Source: SZUA-430 sp044375275
GTDB taxonomy: Bacteria > Pseudomonadota > Alphaproteobacteria > Micropepsales > Micropepsaceae
DNA length: 49,940 bases
Direction of reading: 5' to 3'
Assembly: GCA_044375275.1 (NCBI GenBank)
Contig: JBILMZ010000003.1
Coordinates: 1-49,940 of the forward strand
A program made the translations under genes and the position numbers. Of the stretch, positions 34,274 to 42,074 are shown in pieces. Under the pieces are notes generated by a model, which saw only the letters and a list, made by a program, of their open reading frames with translations, did not search any database and had not been told where the DNA came from. The first letter of the stretch is position 1; the number at the start of each line of letters is the position of its first letter.

Positions 34274-36250
34274 ATGGAGTGCACCGCTGTGACTGTTTCA
34301 TCTGCGAACGAAATCCGGATCACCTTGCCCGATGGCTCGGTGCGGACGACGACGCGCGGCAGCACCGGTGCTGACATCGCAGCTTCCATCGGTGCGGGCC
34401 TGGCAAAGGCGGCCCTGGCCGTGAAGATTGATGGCGAACTGAAGGACCTCGACTGGCCCATCCCGTCGGACGTCCGCATCGAGATTGTCACCCGCAAGAG
34501 CGCCGACGCCATCGACCTGATCCGCCATGACACGGCGCATCTGCTGGCACAGGCCGTCCAGGCGCTCTTTCCCGGAACGCAGGTCACGATCGGCCCGAAC
34601 ATCGAGGACGGTTTCTTCTACGATTTCGCCCGCAACGAACCCTTCACGCCGGAAGACCTGCCGCGCATCGAAGCCAAGATGCGTGAACTTGTGCAGAAGG
34701 ACCTGCCGACACGCCGTACGGTCTGGAGCCGCGACGAGGCCGTCGCGCACTTCCTCGGACTGGGTGAAAAGTACAAGGCCGAGATCATTCAGGATCTGCC
34801 GGCAGACGAGGAGATCCGCGTCTACTATCACGGGGATTGGCACGATCTCTGCCGTGGTCCCCACCTCATGTCGACTTCGAAGATCGGCACGGCGTTCAAG
34901 CTGACGAAGATCTCTGGTGCCTATTGGCGCGGCGATGCGAAGAACGCCCAACTGCAGCGCATCTATGGCACGGCCTGGCGCGACGACAAGGAACTCAACG
35001 ACTACCTGCATCGCATCGAGGAAGCGGAGAAGCGCGATCATCGCAAGATTGGCCGCGAGATGAACCTGTTCCATATCCAGGAAGAGGCCGCTGGCCAGGT
35101 GTTCTGGCATCCCAAGGGTCACACGCTGTGGCGCACGTTGGAAAACTACATCCGCAGGAAGATCGAGAAGAACGACTACGTCGAGGTCAAGACGCCGATG
35201 CTGCTCGACCGCACCTTGTGGGAGCGTTCGGGACATTGGGCCAAGTATCGCGAGAACATGTTCGTCGCTGAAGTGGCAGACGAAAAGAAAACGCTCGCGA
35301 TCAAGCCAATGAACTGCCCAGGTCACGTGCAGATTTTCAACCAGGGCCTCAAGTCCTACCGCGATCTTCCCATCCGCATGGCAGAGTTCGGCGCCTGCCA
35401 TCGCTACGAACCGTCAGGCGCCATGCACGGCATCATGCGCGTGCGTGGATTCACGCAGGACGACGCGCACATTTTCATGATGCCCGAGCAGATGATCGAC
35501 GAGGCCGTCAAGGCCAGCCAGATGATCTTCGAGACTTACAAGGAACTCGGCTTCGAGAATGTGCAGGTAAAGCTCTCGACGCGTCCGGAGAGCCGCATAG
35601 GTTCAGACGAAGTCTGGGATGCCGCTGAACGCGATCTTGCCGAAGCCTGCAAGCGCATGGACATCCCCTACACGCTGAACCCGGGCGAAGGGGCCTTTTA
35701 TGGCCCCAAGCTTGAGTTCACGCTGTTCGACGCGATTGGGCGCGGATGGCAATGCGGGACTGTGCAGGTTGACTTCAATCTGCCGGAAAGATTCGAAGCC
35801 GAGTACGTTTCCGAGGACGGCACACGCAAGCGCCCCGCCATGCTGCATCGCGCGGTGCTTGGATCGATGGAGCGGTTCATTGGGGTCCTGATCGAGCATC
35901 ATGCCGGGAAGTTCCCGCTCTGGCTTGCACCCGTGCAGGCGGTCGTGACGACGATCGTCAATGACGTGGATGCCTACGCGCGGGACGTGGCCGCAACGTT
36001 GAAGCTGGCCGGCCTGCGGGTGGAAACCGACACGCGCAATGAGAAGATCAACTACAAGGTTCGCGAGCATTCTCTGGCCAAGACACCCTTCATCCTCGTG
36101 GCAGGCCGCAAGGAGGCCGAGGAGCGGACGCTGTCGGTTCGACGCCTGGGCTCGGAAAAGACCGAGACCATGACGCTCGATGCGGTGATCGCGTTGCTGC
36201 AGCAGGAGTCGGTTCCCCCAGACCTGCGGCAGGACGGGGCAGGGGCCTGA
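34274..36250 (+). CDS. thrS: Threonyl-tRNA synthetase ThrS
   Basis: Charges tRNA-Thr; 658 residues with the full domain set. TGS domain about 8-70 (IRITLPDGSVRTTTRGST). N2 editing domain with HDTAHLLAQAVQALFPG and YYHGDWHDLCRGPHLMST. Class II catalytic core with motif 2 CHRYEPSGAMHGIMRVRGF, zinc ligands (Cys in MNCPGHVQIF; His; His in IGVLIEHHAG), and motif 3 HRAVLGSMERFIGVL. C-terminal anticodon-binding domain (RVETDTRNEKINYKVREHS). ATG 34274 has no good Shine-Dalgarno; GTG 34289, five codons later, has GGAG nine bases upstream and may be the real start. infC follows after a structured 356-base gap. Confidence 0.97.
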   Translation: MECTAVTVSSANEIRITLPDGSVRTTTRGSTGADIAASIGAGLAKAALAVKIDGELKDLDWPIPSDVRIEIVTRKSADAIDLIRHDTAHLLAQAVQALFPGTQVTIGPNIEDGFFYDFARNEPFTPEDLPRIEAKMRELVQKDLPTRRTVWSRDEAVAHFLGLGEKYKAEIIQDLPADEEIRVYYHGDWHDLCRGPHLMSTSKIGTAFKLTKISGAYWRGDAKNAQLQRIYGTAWRDDKELNDYLHRIEEAEKRDHRKIGREMNLFHIQEEAAGQVFWHPKGHTLWRTLENYIRRKIEKNDYVEVKTPMLLDRTLWERSGHWAKYRENMFVAEVADEKKTLAIKPMNCPGHVQIFNQGLKSYRDLPIRMAEFGACHRYEPSGAMHGIMRVRGFTQDDAHIFMMPEQMIDEAVKASQMIFETYKELGFENVQVKLSTRPESRIGSDEVWDAAERDLAEACKRMDIPYTLNPGEGAFYGPKLEFTLFDAIGRGWQCGTVQVDFNLPERFEAEYVSEDGTRKRPAMLHRAVLGSMERFIGVLIEHHAGKFPLWLAPVQAVVTTIVNDVDAYARDVAATLKLAGLRVETDTRNEKINYKVREHSLAKTPFILVAGRKEAEERTLSVRRLGSEKTETMTLDAVIALLQQESVPPDLRQDGAGA

Positions 36251-36462
36251 AACGCAACCTGGTGGGGAGCGCGGCCGAAATCGCGCAACCCGGCCCTCAA
36301 AAAATCTCGGATTCCGGTCGTTCTTCACCTTGCGTTAGATGCGGGCATACCTATTCTGTTTCCCGCTGTGTTGCGTCGGATGGTCCGGCGCGGCGCGGCA
36401 GGTGAAAGACCCAGGTGCACCCGCCTGTAGCGGACTGTGTGCTGGAGGCCGGAACGGCTTCA

Positions 36463-36560
36463 GGGTGTCATCGCAACCAGAGGAGCGAAGGTGCAAGCCA
36501 GGGCGAGCTTCGGGGATTTGCGATGGAACTCCGAAGACAGGCGGCTTGCAGCACTCTGAC
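36463..36560 (+). ncRNA. Structured leader or small RNA upstream of infC
   Basis: The 356-base gap between thrS and infC (36251-36606) has no credible protein gene, but it holds three nested perfect stems: CAGAG (36478-36482) with CTCTG (36554-36558), GCAAGCC (36493-36499) with GGCTTGC (36543-36549), and CTTCGG (36508-36513) with CCGAAG (36531-36536). An alternative outer pairing uses GTCA (36467-36470) with TGAC (36557-36560). Further hairpins lie upstream: CCGC-CTGTA-GCGG (36421-36433) and GCCG-GAA-CGGC (about 36448-36458). I do not recognise an Rfam family. It could be an infC leader or an independent RNA. Confidence 0.45.
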
Positions 36561-36606
36561 CCCGCGCAGCGCGTCGTCTCCAGGGCATTCGAAATGGAGA
36601 TAGCCA

Positions 36607-37155
36607 ATCAATAAACGTTCGTTCCAACCCGCGCAGGTCCCCTCGAAGGATGGCCCGCGTGTAAATGAAATGATCACCGCGCACGAACTCCTGGTGATCG
36701 ACGACGCAGGCGAGAAGCGCGGCGTCATGAGCAAATACGATGCCCTGAGGCTGGCTGAAGCGGAAGGTCTCGACCTGGTAGAGGTCGCGCCGATGGCGAA
36801 GCCTCCCGTCGTGAAGCTGATGGACTTCGGCAAATACAAGTATCAGGAACAGAAGAAAGCCGCTGAAGCGCGCAAGCACCAGCACATCATCGAGATCAAG
36901 GAAATCAAGCTGCGCCCGATGATCGACGATCACGACTACGACGTGAAAATGCGGTCAATCAAGCGCTTCTTCGAAGAAGGCGACAAGGTGAAGGTCACGC
37001 TCCGCTTCCGTGGACGCGAAATGGCCCACATGGAAATCGGCATGGAGCTGCTTCAGAAAGTGAAACGCGATACCGAGTCGATCGGAAAGGTCGAGCAGGA
37101 ACCCAAGCTTGAAGGCCGGCAGATGGTGATGGTCATCGCGCCCAAGTCGGTTTGA
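36607..37155 (+). CDS. infC: Translation initiation factor IF-3, starting at ATC
   Basis: Prevents 70S association and checks start-codon pairing on the 30S subunit. It is 182 residues from the proposed ATC start at 36607. GGAGA at 36596-36600 is at ideal distance. The peptide begins (M)NKRSFQPAQVPSKDGPRVNE, and the GPRVNE segment is conserved in family N-termini. The first ATG in frame (36670) would cut these residues off, and no ATG, GTG or TTG lies between. IF-3 genes often use AUU, AUC or AUA starts so that IF-3 can repress its own translation. Body motifs: AEGLDLVEVAPMAKPPVVKL, DFGKYKYQEQKKA, FRGREMAH. rpmI and rplT do not follow here. Confidence 0.9.
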   Translation: MNKRSFQPAQVPSKDGPRVNEMITAHELLVIDDAGEKRGVMSKYDALRLAEAEGLDLVEVAPMAKPPVVKLMDFGKYKYQEQKKAAEARKHQHIIEIKEIKLRPMIDDHDYDVKMRSIKRFFEEGDKVKVTLRFRGREMAHMEIGMELLQKVKRDTESIGKVEQEPKLEGRQMVMVIAPKSV

Positions 37156-37176
37156 AACCACAATCCCGAGTACGTG

Positions 37177-37202
37177 GCGGCAGCGCCTTCTATCGCTGCC
37201 GC
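37177..37202. terminator. Hairpin between convergent infC and lipoprotein gene
   Basis: A 9-bp perfect stem GCGGCAGCG / CGCTGCCGC with an eight-base loop lies between the infC stop and the stop of the convergent lipoprotein gene. It could end transcription from both sides, though there is no strong T tract on either side. Confidence 0.5.
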
Positions 37203-37212
37203 AAAGCTCAAA

Positions 37213-37806
37213 TCAGGGTTTGACGACGCCGCTGACTGCCGCTGCAGCCGGCCCTGATAGATCCTGGAGTGGACCAAGCGGCTTCTTCTCGGTCTTCACT
37301 TCCAGAATGGCTGGCGTGCCGGACCAGAGCTTGTAGACAACGACGCCATTCTGCACGAGCAGCAGCATCGATGCCTTCCAGCCCGTCGATGTCGTCTCAC
37401 GTTCGAAACCCAGCACATCGAGAGCAACATTGCCCGTCCGGTCCTTCGATGAAATCGAAGGCTCGGCGAGCCAGCCCTGGCAGTGCTCGCGCGCCGAAAG
37501 GCAGGCCTGCACCGAAGGATCGAGATCCTGGAGCTTGATGGACTGCTGCGGCAGGAAGCGCGGCAGCAGGTCGAGATAGTTCAGCACCTTGATGTTGGGC
37601 GTGGTGTAGGGATCGAAGCCGCGCGCCTTGAGTTCACGCGACGTCGTCACGAAAGGCTTCACGTTCGCAAAGGCATCCTCCGCGCTGTTGTAGGTCTGGA
37701 ACGGAGTCTCGGTGGTCTCCGTTGTCGAGGGCAGAACACCCCAGCTCGCGCAGCCGGAGAGGGCGGCGGCGACACTGAGGACAGCAAGCTGGCGGACCAT
37801 GGTCAT
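37213..37806 (-). CDS. Predicted lipoprotein of unknown function
   Basis: A 197-residue protein with a lipoprotein signal peptide (MTMVRQLAVLSVAAALSGCA) and lipobox LSGC; the acylated residue is Cys19. The mature part has no repeat and no motif I recognise. It contains a Cys pair (VQACLSAREHCQGW) and a predicted beta-rich end (WKASMLLLVQNGVVVYKLWSG; PAILEVKTEKKPLGPL). Asp absent at +2 (Ala) suggests outer-membrane sorting by the usual rule. It stands alone between infC and the GDPD gene. Confidence 0.78.
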   Translation of the reverse strand: MTMVRQLAVLSVAAALSGCASWGVLPSTTETTETPFQTYNSAEDAFANVKPFVTTSRELKARGFDPYTTPNIKVLNYLDLLPRFLPQQSIKLQDLDPSVQACLSAREHCQGWLAEPSISSKDRTGNVALDVLGFERETTSTGWKASMLLLVQNGVVVYKLWSGTPAILEVKTEKKPLGPLQDLSGPAAAAVSGVVKP

Positions 37807-37901
37807 GGGTGTACTCGGTTACAGGACTAGGGAGGAGTGAGGGCATTTTGTCTGCATTTGCGGGCAAAGGCAATTTGCACTCCGGGGCAGATGTGCAGCC
37901 A

Positions 37902-38849
37902 TCACACTTGTTTGAGCAGGCTGGCCAGGCGGTCCGGGTAATCCGTACAGATGCCGTCCACGCCAAGGTCAACCAGGCGCGCCAGGTCATCCGGGCGGTC
38001 CACGGTCCAGCAGCCAACCTTGAGGCCCAGTTCCCGGCAGGCGCTGATGCTGGCCTTGTTGATGTCGGCAAAATAAGGAAACCAGCCATCGGCGCCGGCG
38101 GCCTTGGCGGCCTTCATGACGGTTCCATGCTTCGGCCGGTCAAATCCTCCCGTCCATGGGGCGGAGGTGCTCTCCAGCTCTCTCAGTCGCGCCAGTTCTG
38201 CAGCCGGCGGCGGCCAGTGCTCGGGCGGTGGCGGAGCGTCCCCAAACCACGTCTGCGGCAATGTGGTAAACCAGCATTCCACGGACGGCTCCAATGCCTT
38301 GGCGGCAATGAGCGCGTTCCAGTCAAATCCAACCAGCACGACCCTGTCCATGAAGTTCTCGCGCTTGAGCACGCGGATGACCGCCTCAGCCATCGTCTGC
38401 GCCGACGCCGTCTTGTCCCGCTCGAGGAAATTGGTCTTGAGCTCGATCCAGATGCGCTCATGGCCGCCCGCGCGATTGATCAGGTAGATCACGTCGGCAA
38501 GCTTGGGGACCCGCTCTCCGTCATGGGGCACCTGATGCGGATAGCGGGCGCTGTACTTCGCACCAGGCTTCAGGCGGCCAATGTCGTAGGTCTGCAGGGC
38601 GGGATAGGCCATGTCCTTGAGCAGCGGACCAGGTTCATTCAACCACTGGCCGTCGGAATCACGAACGATTTCCGGCTTCAGGTCATCGTCGTGAAACACG
38701 ACGACCGTGCCGTCCTTTGCTACGTGAACGTCCAGTTCAAACCCATCCACGCCAACGTCCAGCGCATGCGCAAAGGCTGCCAGGGTGTTCTCGGGGCGCA
38801 AGCCCGCGCCGCCACGGTGGGCAATGTTCAGTGTCTTTCGCTTTGTCAT
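37902..38849 (-). CDS. Glycerophosphodiester phosphodiesterase (GDPD/UgpQ family)
   Basis: Hydrolyses glycerophosphodiesters to glycerol-3-phosphate and an alcohol. It is a 315-residue TIM-barrel protein. The catalytic pair His11-Arg12 is in IAHRGGAGLRPENTLAAF. The metal-binding acids are Glu20 and the ELDVHVAKDG pair, and the second His is in VVFHDDDL. No signal peptide is evident, so it is probably cytosolic like UgpQ. The late WTVDRPDDLARLVDLGVDGICTDYPD block is typical of the family. Confidence 0.93.
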   Translation of the reverse strand: MTKRKTLNIAHRGGAGLRPENTLAAFAHALDVGVDGFELDVHVAKDGTVVVFHDDDLKPEIVRDSDGQWLNEPGPLLKDMAYPALQTYDIGRLKPGAKYSARYPHQVPHDGERVPKLADVIYLINRAGGHERIWIELKTNFLERDKTASAQTMAEAVIRVLKRENFMDRVVLVGFDWNALIAAKALEPSVECWFTTLPQTWFGDAPPPPEHWPPPAAELARLRELESTSAPWTGGFDRPKHGTVMKAAKAAGADGWFPYFADINKASISACRELGLKVGCWTVDRPDDLARLVDLGVDGICTDYPDRLASLLKQV

Positions 38850-39090
38850 TCGTTCTGCTGCGAGATGTTTCGATCCGCCAATTTAGCATTGTTTCGGGCG
38901 GAGGTGATGCATCTGAGGTGCAAGGAAATTGGCGAATTTCCGCCATTTGCACAGAAAGCGACTTCAAGATAACGCCACAAACCCGGCGCCGTCTGACCTG
39001 CTGCCCGTCGAGCAGGTTTTTTAGCTGCCATTCCGGGCGTTCCCGTGCAAACTGCTGGCAGGGAGACACTTGTCGGGGGACAGGTTTGTG

Positions 39091-40026
39091 ATGCGATTGC
39101 TGTTCGTTCTTTTGGTATCTCTGGCGACAACGTCGCTGGCGGCTGCCGCGCCGTCGGATCAATGGAAGATCACGAAGGACCATTGGGATGCGGACGACGA
39201 GCGCCGCTTCGGTGAATTCGTGGCAGGCTTCGGCGAGCATACGTGTTCGGACCCGGCCTCCTGCTTCAAGAGCACGGCCAATCCCTACCGCGATACAGAC
39301 CCGCCAGACCTGAAAATGGACGGAGACTGCGCAGACTTCATCTACCAGCTGCGCGCGTACTTCGCCTGGAAGAATGGCCTGCCTTTCTCCTATCCGCTCT
39401 ATGTCATGTCACGCTCTGGCCCAACGCCGGATTTCAGGTTCTCTGACGCCGGCAACCAGGTGGTGGCGCGCCTCCAGCTTGCGTGGCAGCAGAACACCGA
39501 TCCGGCAAAGCTGCTGCTCGACATCAGGGGGACAGTATCAACCGCAATGTTCCGGATCGAGCACACATTCGACGCCGGCTACAGCGCGAGCGACTTCTAC
39601 GCACCGAAGATGTCGCGTGGAGCCCTGCGCCCCGGATCGATCATCTACGATGCCTTTGGCCACGTGGTGTACGTCTACAAGATCGACTCTGACGGCACGA
39701 TCCACTGGGTCGACTCAAACCCTGATCGCGCCGTGACAAGGGGAACCTTCGGGTCGCAGTTTCCGCGCACCGCTCCCGCCATCGGGGGAGGCTTCTGGAA
39801 CTGGCGTCCCATGAAACTCGTGGACTATGCGAAGGCGGAAGACGGCTCGCTTCTGAACGGCCGCTTCATTGTGGCCTCCAACGCCGAGATCCCTGACTAC
39901 TCCGCAGAACAGTACTACGGGACAGAGCCGAACGAATCTCGGGATTGGCAGAAGGCGAAGTTCGTCCTCAAGCGAAAGGACCTGAACTTCTACGAGTACG
40001 TGAAGGCCAAGCTGGCCAGCGAATGA
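39091..40026 (+). CDS. Secreted putative cysteine hydrolase (NlpC/P60- or papain-like)
   Basis: A 311-residue exported protein with signal peptide at about 1-20 (cleavage AAA|PSDQW). No family name comes to mind, but the order of residues fits a papain-like peptidase or amidase: Cys80 in KMDGDCADFIYQLRAYFAW at a helix start, PGSIIYDAFGHVVYVYKI with His191 on a strand, then Asp208 in IHWVDSNP. These could form a Cys-His-Asp triad. Two further Cys (HTCSDPASC) may form a disulfide. I prefer ATG 39091 over upstream TTG/GTG codons because it opens a normal signal peptide. It overlaps the L,D-transpeptidase start by four bases (ATGA), so the two are coupled and may both act on peptidoglycan. Confidence 0.75.
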   Translation: MRLLFVLLVSLATTSLAAAAPSDQWKITKDHWDADDERRFGEFVAGFGEHTCSDPASCFKSTANPYRDTDPPDLKMDGDCADFIYQLRAYFAWKNGLPFSYPLYVMSRSGPTPDFRFSDAGNQVVARLQLAWQQNTDPAKLLLDIRGTVSTAMFRIEHTFDAGYSASDFYAPKMSRGALRPGSIIYDAFGHVVYVYKIDSDGTIHWVDSNPDRAVTRGTFGSQFPRTAPAIGGGFWNWRPMKLVDYAKAEDGSLLNGRFIVASNAEIPDYSAEQYYGTEPNESRDWQKAKFVLKRKDLNFYEYVKAKLASE

Positions 40027-40634
40027 ACGACGACATCATAGACAGCACGTCCGCACCTTCGCGACGGAAAATCCTGCAACTGTCTGCTTTCGCGCTGGCA
40101 GCGGGGTTCAGTTCCAGTAGCGCGGCGGCAGCAGCGCCGGATCTGATTGTTTCGGGCGCCGGCATGGCCCGCATGGCTGGCCGCAGCTTTCGCTGTGCTG
40201 TCGGGCGGGGTGGTGTCTCAAGTGCAAAGCGGGAAGGCGACGGCGCGACGCCGATTGGCACTTGGCCCTTGCGGCAGGTGCTTTATCGTCCCGACCGGGG
40301 AATGCGTCCGGTGACTACCCTACAAACAGTGCCGCTCAAGTCTGTTGACGGCTGGTGCGATGCACCAGCGGACCCGAACTACAATCGCATGGTGCGCCAT
40401 CCGTATCCCGCAAGCGCGGAGCATCTCTGGCGTCGCGACAGCATCTACAATCTGATTGTCGTGGTCGGATACAACGATGCACCTGTCGTTCCCGGAAAGG
40501 GCAGCGCCATCTTCCTGCACATCGCGCGGCCGGACTACTCACCGACAGCCGGCTGCGTGGCGTTCTCAAGGCGTGACCTGGTCACGATACTTGGAATGCT
40601 CTCGCCGGCATCGAGGCTCGTCGTTTCTGCCTGA
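40023..40634 (+). CDS. L,D-transpeptidase family protein (YkuD domain, Tat-type signal)
   Basis: Cross-links or anchors peptidoglycan stems through a Cys nucleophile. It is 203 residues. The catalytic motif is FLHIARPDYSPTAGCVAFSR, with His166 and Cys178. An upstream GDGATPIGTWPLRQVLYRPD segment is typical of the COG3786-like branch. The N-terminus SAPSRRKILQLSAFALAAG has a twin-arginine pair ahead of a moderately hydrophobic stretch, so Tat export is likely. The family usually uses Sec, though Tat-exported members exist. It overlaps the upstream hydrolase gene by four bases. Confidence 0.88.
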   Translation: MNDDIIDSTSAPSRRKILQLSAFALAAGFSSSSAAAAAPDLIVSGAGMARMAGRSFRCAVGRGGVSSAKREGDGATPIGTWPLRQVLYRPDRGMRPVTTLQTVPLKSVDGWCDAPADPNYNRMVRHPYPASAEHLWRRDSIYNLIVVVGYNDAPVVPGKGSAIFLHIARPDYSPTAGCVAFSRRDLVTILGMLSPASRLVVSA

Positions 40635-40637
40635 GAC

Positions 40638-41012
40638 TTATTTCGGTGCTGCAGGACGCGGGTCGGGCACGGGATAGATCGACGACGCCAGGCCGCTGAA
40701 GTTCTGGCGCTTCAGGTCCTTCTCCTTCAGGTGCACGCGGATGCAGCGTCCCATGAAGTTGCGGCTCTCGCACAGGACCCAGTCACGCAGGCCATCGATC
40801 TTCACGCTCTGGGCGGTATCGTTGAACTTGACGGCATTGAGGCTGGGCACCCGGAATTCGAACGTCATGGAGCGACCCTGGAAATTGGGCTTCTCGTAGA
40901 GGGTGATCTTCGAGCGCGGCAAGGGCGCAGGCGTCGGGGCCGCGGCAAGGGCCGACAGGCCGAGGGACAAGCCGACTGCAGCTGCCACAGTGATCGTCAA
41001 ACGCCGCACCAT
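40638..41012 (-). CDS. Secreted beta/gamma-crystallin-like protein
   Basis: A 124-residue exported protein with signal peptide at about 1-25 (cleavage LAA|APTP). The mature part has two Greek-key-like units: ITLYEKPNFQGRSMTFEF (36-53) and DWVLCESRNFMGRCIRVH (77-94), with the FxGR and C-x8-C spacing seen in bacterial beta/gamma-crystallins and peptidase-inhibitor I36 proteins. Cys81 and Cys90 probably form a disulfide. Calcium binding or protease inhibition is possible from the family but not shown. The start at 41012 has GAGGG nine bases upstream; the longer frame to 41129 lacks a signal peptide at its start. It is convergent with the L,D-transpeptidase gene, 3 bases apart. Confidence 0.82.
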   Translation of the reverse strand: MVRRLTITVAAAVGLSLGLSALAAAPTPAPLPRSKITLYEKPNFQGRSMTFEFRVPSLNAVKFNDTAQSVKIDGLRDWVLCESRNFMGRCIRVHLKEKDLKRQNFSGLASSIYPVPDPRPAAPK

Positions 41013-41112
41013 TGTCTGGAACCCTCTATTCGGAAACTGTTCGTTACTCAGGTAAAGTTCAGGATCGCACACGCGCCATGAACGCAGGCTTGAGGCCGCC
41101 TTCACCCGCCAT

Positions 41113-41150
41113 TCATGAAAAGGCCGCACCCCCGCTAAGGGGCACGGCCT
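41113..41150 (-). terminator. Rho-independent terminator after tRNA-Thr
   Basis: On the minus strand, a GC-rich hairpin (AGGCCG outer stem with CGGCCT, inner CCCC/GGGG) is followed by TTTTCAT. It lies 8 bases beyond the 3' end of tRNA-Thr. Confidence 0.75.
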
Positions 41151-41157
41151 GAAAGAC

Positions 41158-41232
41158 TGGTGCTGCTGGTGGGAATTGAACCCACGACCTACGCCTTACC
41201 AAGGCGTTGCGCTACCACTACGCTACAGCAGC
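41158..41232 (-). tRNA. tRNA-Thr (anticodon GGT)
   Basis: A 75-base gene with encoded CCA. On the minus strand the acceptor GCTGCTG pairs with CAGCAGC, the D-arm is AGCGTAGTGGTAGCGC, and the anticodon arm is ACGCC-TTGGTAA-GGCGT with anticodon GGT. The T-arm is GTGGGTTCAATTCCCAC. The structure is intact. Its cognate synthetase thrS is also in the window. Confidence 0.97.
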
Positions 41233-41311
41233 GGACCGGCCGCAGTTTTCACTGCAACCAAAATCACGGGCGCCGTGATAGCGCAGTGTGGCCGTGCAGG
41301 GAAGGCCCGAA

Positions 41312-41971
41312 TTACCCGGCCTTCACCCCCGTGCCGATGGCGCAGGTCACGCCCGTGCCACCGAGACCGCAATACCCGTCAGGGTTCTTGGCCAAATACT
41401 GCTGGTGATACGCCTCGGCATAGTAAAATGCGGGCGCATCCAGCACTTCGGTGGTGACCCGGTCGAAGCCTGCACGCTGAAGCGCCACATCGTAAGTCTG
41501 GCGCGACATATTGGCCGCCTGTCTCTGGGTGTCCGAGGTCACATAGATCCCCGAGCGATACTGGGTCCCCAGGTCATTTCCCTGCCGCATGCCCTGGGTC
41601 GGGTTATGGTTCTCCCAGAACACCTTGAGCAGGTCCTCGAAGGAGATGACGGCGGGATCAAAGATGACCCGAACCACCTCGTTGTGGCCCGTCTGCCCGG
41701 AGCAGACCTCCTCATAGGTGGGGTTCGGGGTCATGCCGGCCGCATATCCCACGGATGTGGAGTAAACGCCCTTTTGCTGCCAGAACTTGCGTTCGGCGCC
41801 CCAGAAGCATCCAAGGCCAAACACGGCTTCTTCCAGGCCCTGCGGGAAGGGCGGCTTCAAGGGCGTCTTCAGCACGAAATGCTGGGCAGGAACGGCCATT
41901 TCCTCCTTGCGACCGGGAAGGGCGTCCTGCGGCGAGGGCATTTCGAGTTTCTTGCGCTTGAGATTGAGCAT
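41312..41971 (-). CDS. msrA: Peptide-methionine (S)-S-oxide reductase MsrA
   Basis: Repairs oxidised methionine in proteins. It is 219 residues. The active-site motif is FGLGCFWGAERKFW with Cys55, then VGYAAGMTPNPTYEEVCSGQ and HNEVVRVIFDP. Resolving residues lie near the C-terminus (GYCGLGGTGVTC, two Cys). The C-terminal YHQQYLAKNPDGYCGLGGTG is typical. I take ATG 41971 (MLNLKRKKLE), with AAGGAG about 13 bases upstream, rather than the longer frame to 42082, whose extra residues resemble no family sequence. The gene on the other side is divergent. Confidence 0.96.
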   Translation of the reverse strand: MLNLKRKKLEMPSPQDALPGRKEEMAVPAQHFVLKTPLKPPFPQGLEEAVFGLGCFWGAERKFWQQKGVYSTSVGYAAGMTPNPTYEEVCSGQTGHNEVVRVIFDPAVISFEDLLKVFWENHNPTQGMRQGNDLGTQYRSGIYVTSDTQRQAANMSRQTYDVALQRAGFDRVTTEVLDAPAFYYAEAYHQQYLAKNPDGYCGLGGTGVTCAIGTGVKAG

Positions 41972-42074
41972 GGCGCGATCTTCACTCCTTCTCGTCATCC
42001 AGTGGAAACAAGCATATAAGGCGGCGTTGGAAATGCACCAGTCCACGCAACGCGAAGTGACGCAACGGTGAAGC

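Noticed and set aside
34298..35401. A 367-codon frame antisense to thrS
   Set aside because: Shadow of the GC-rich third positions in thrS; the product has no domain pattern.
36339..36614. A 91-codon frame in the thrS-infC gap
   Set aside because: No ribosome-binding site, no family pattern, and it covers the nested stems that better explain the region.
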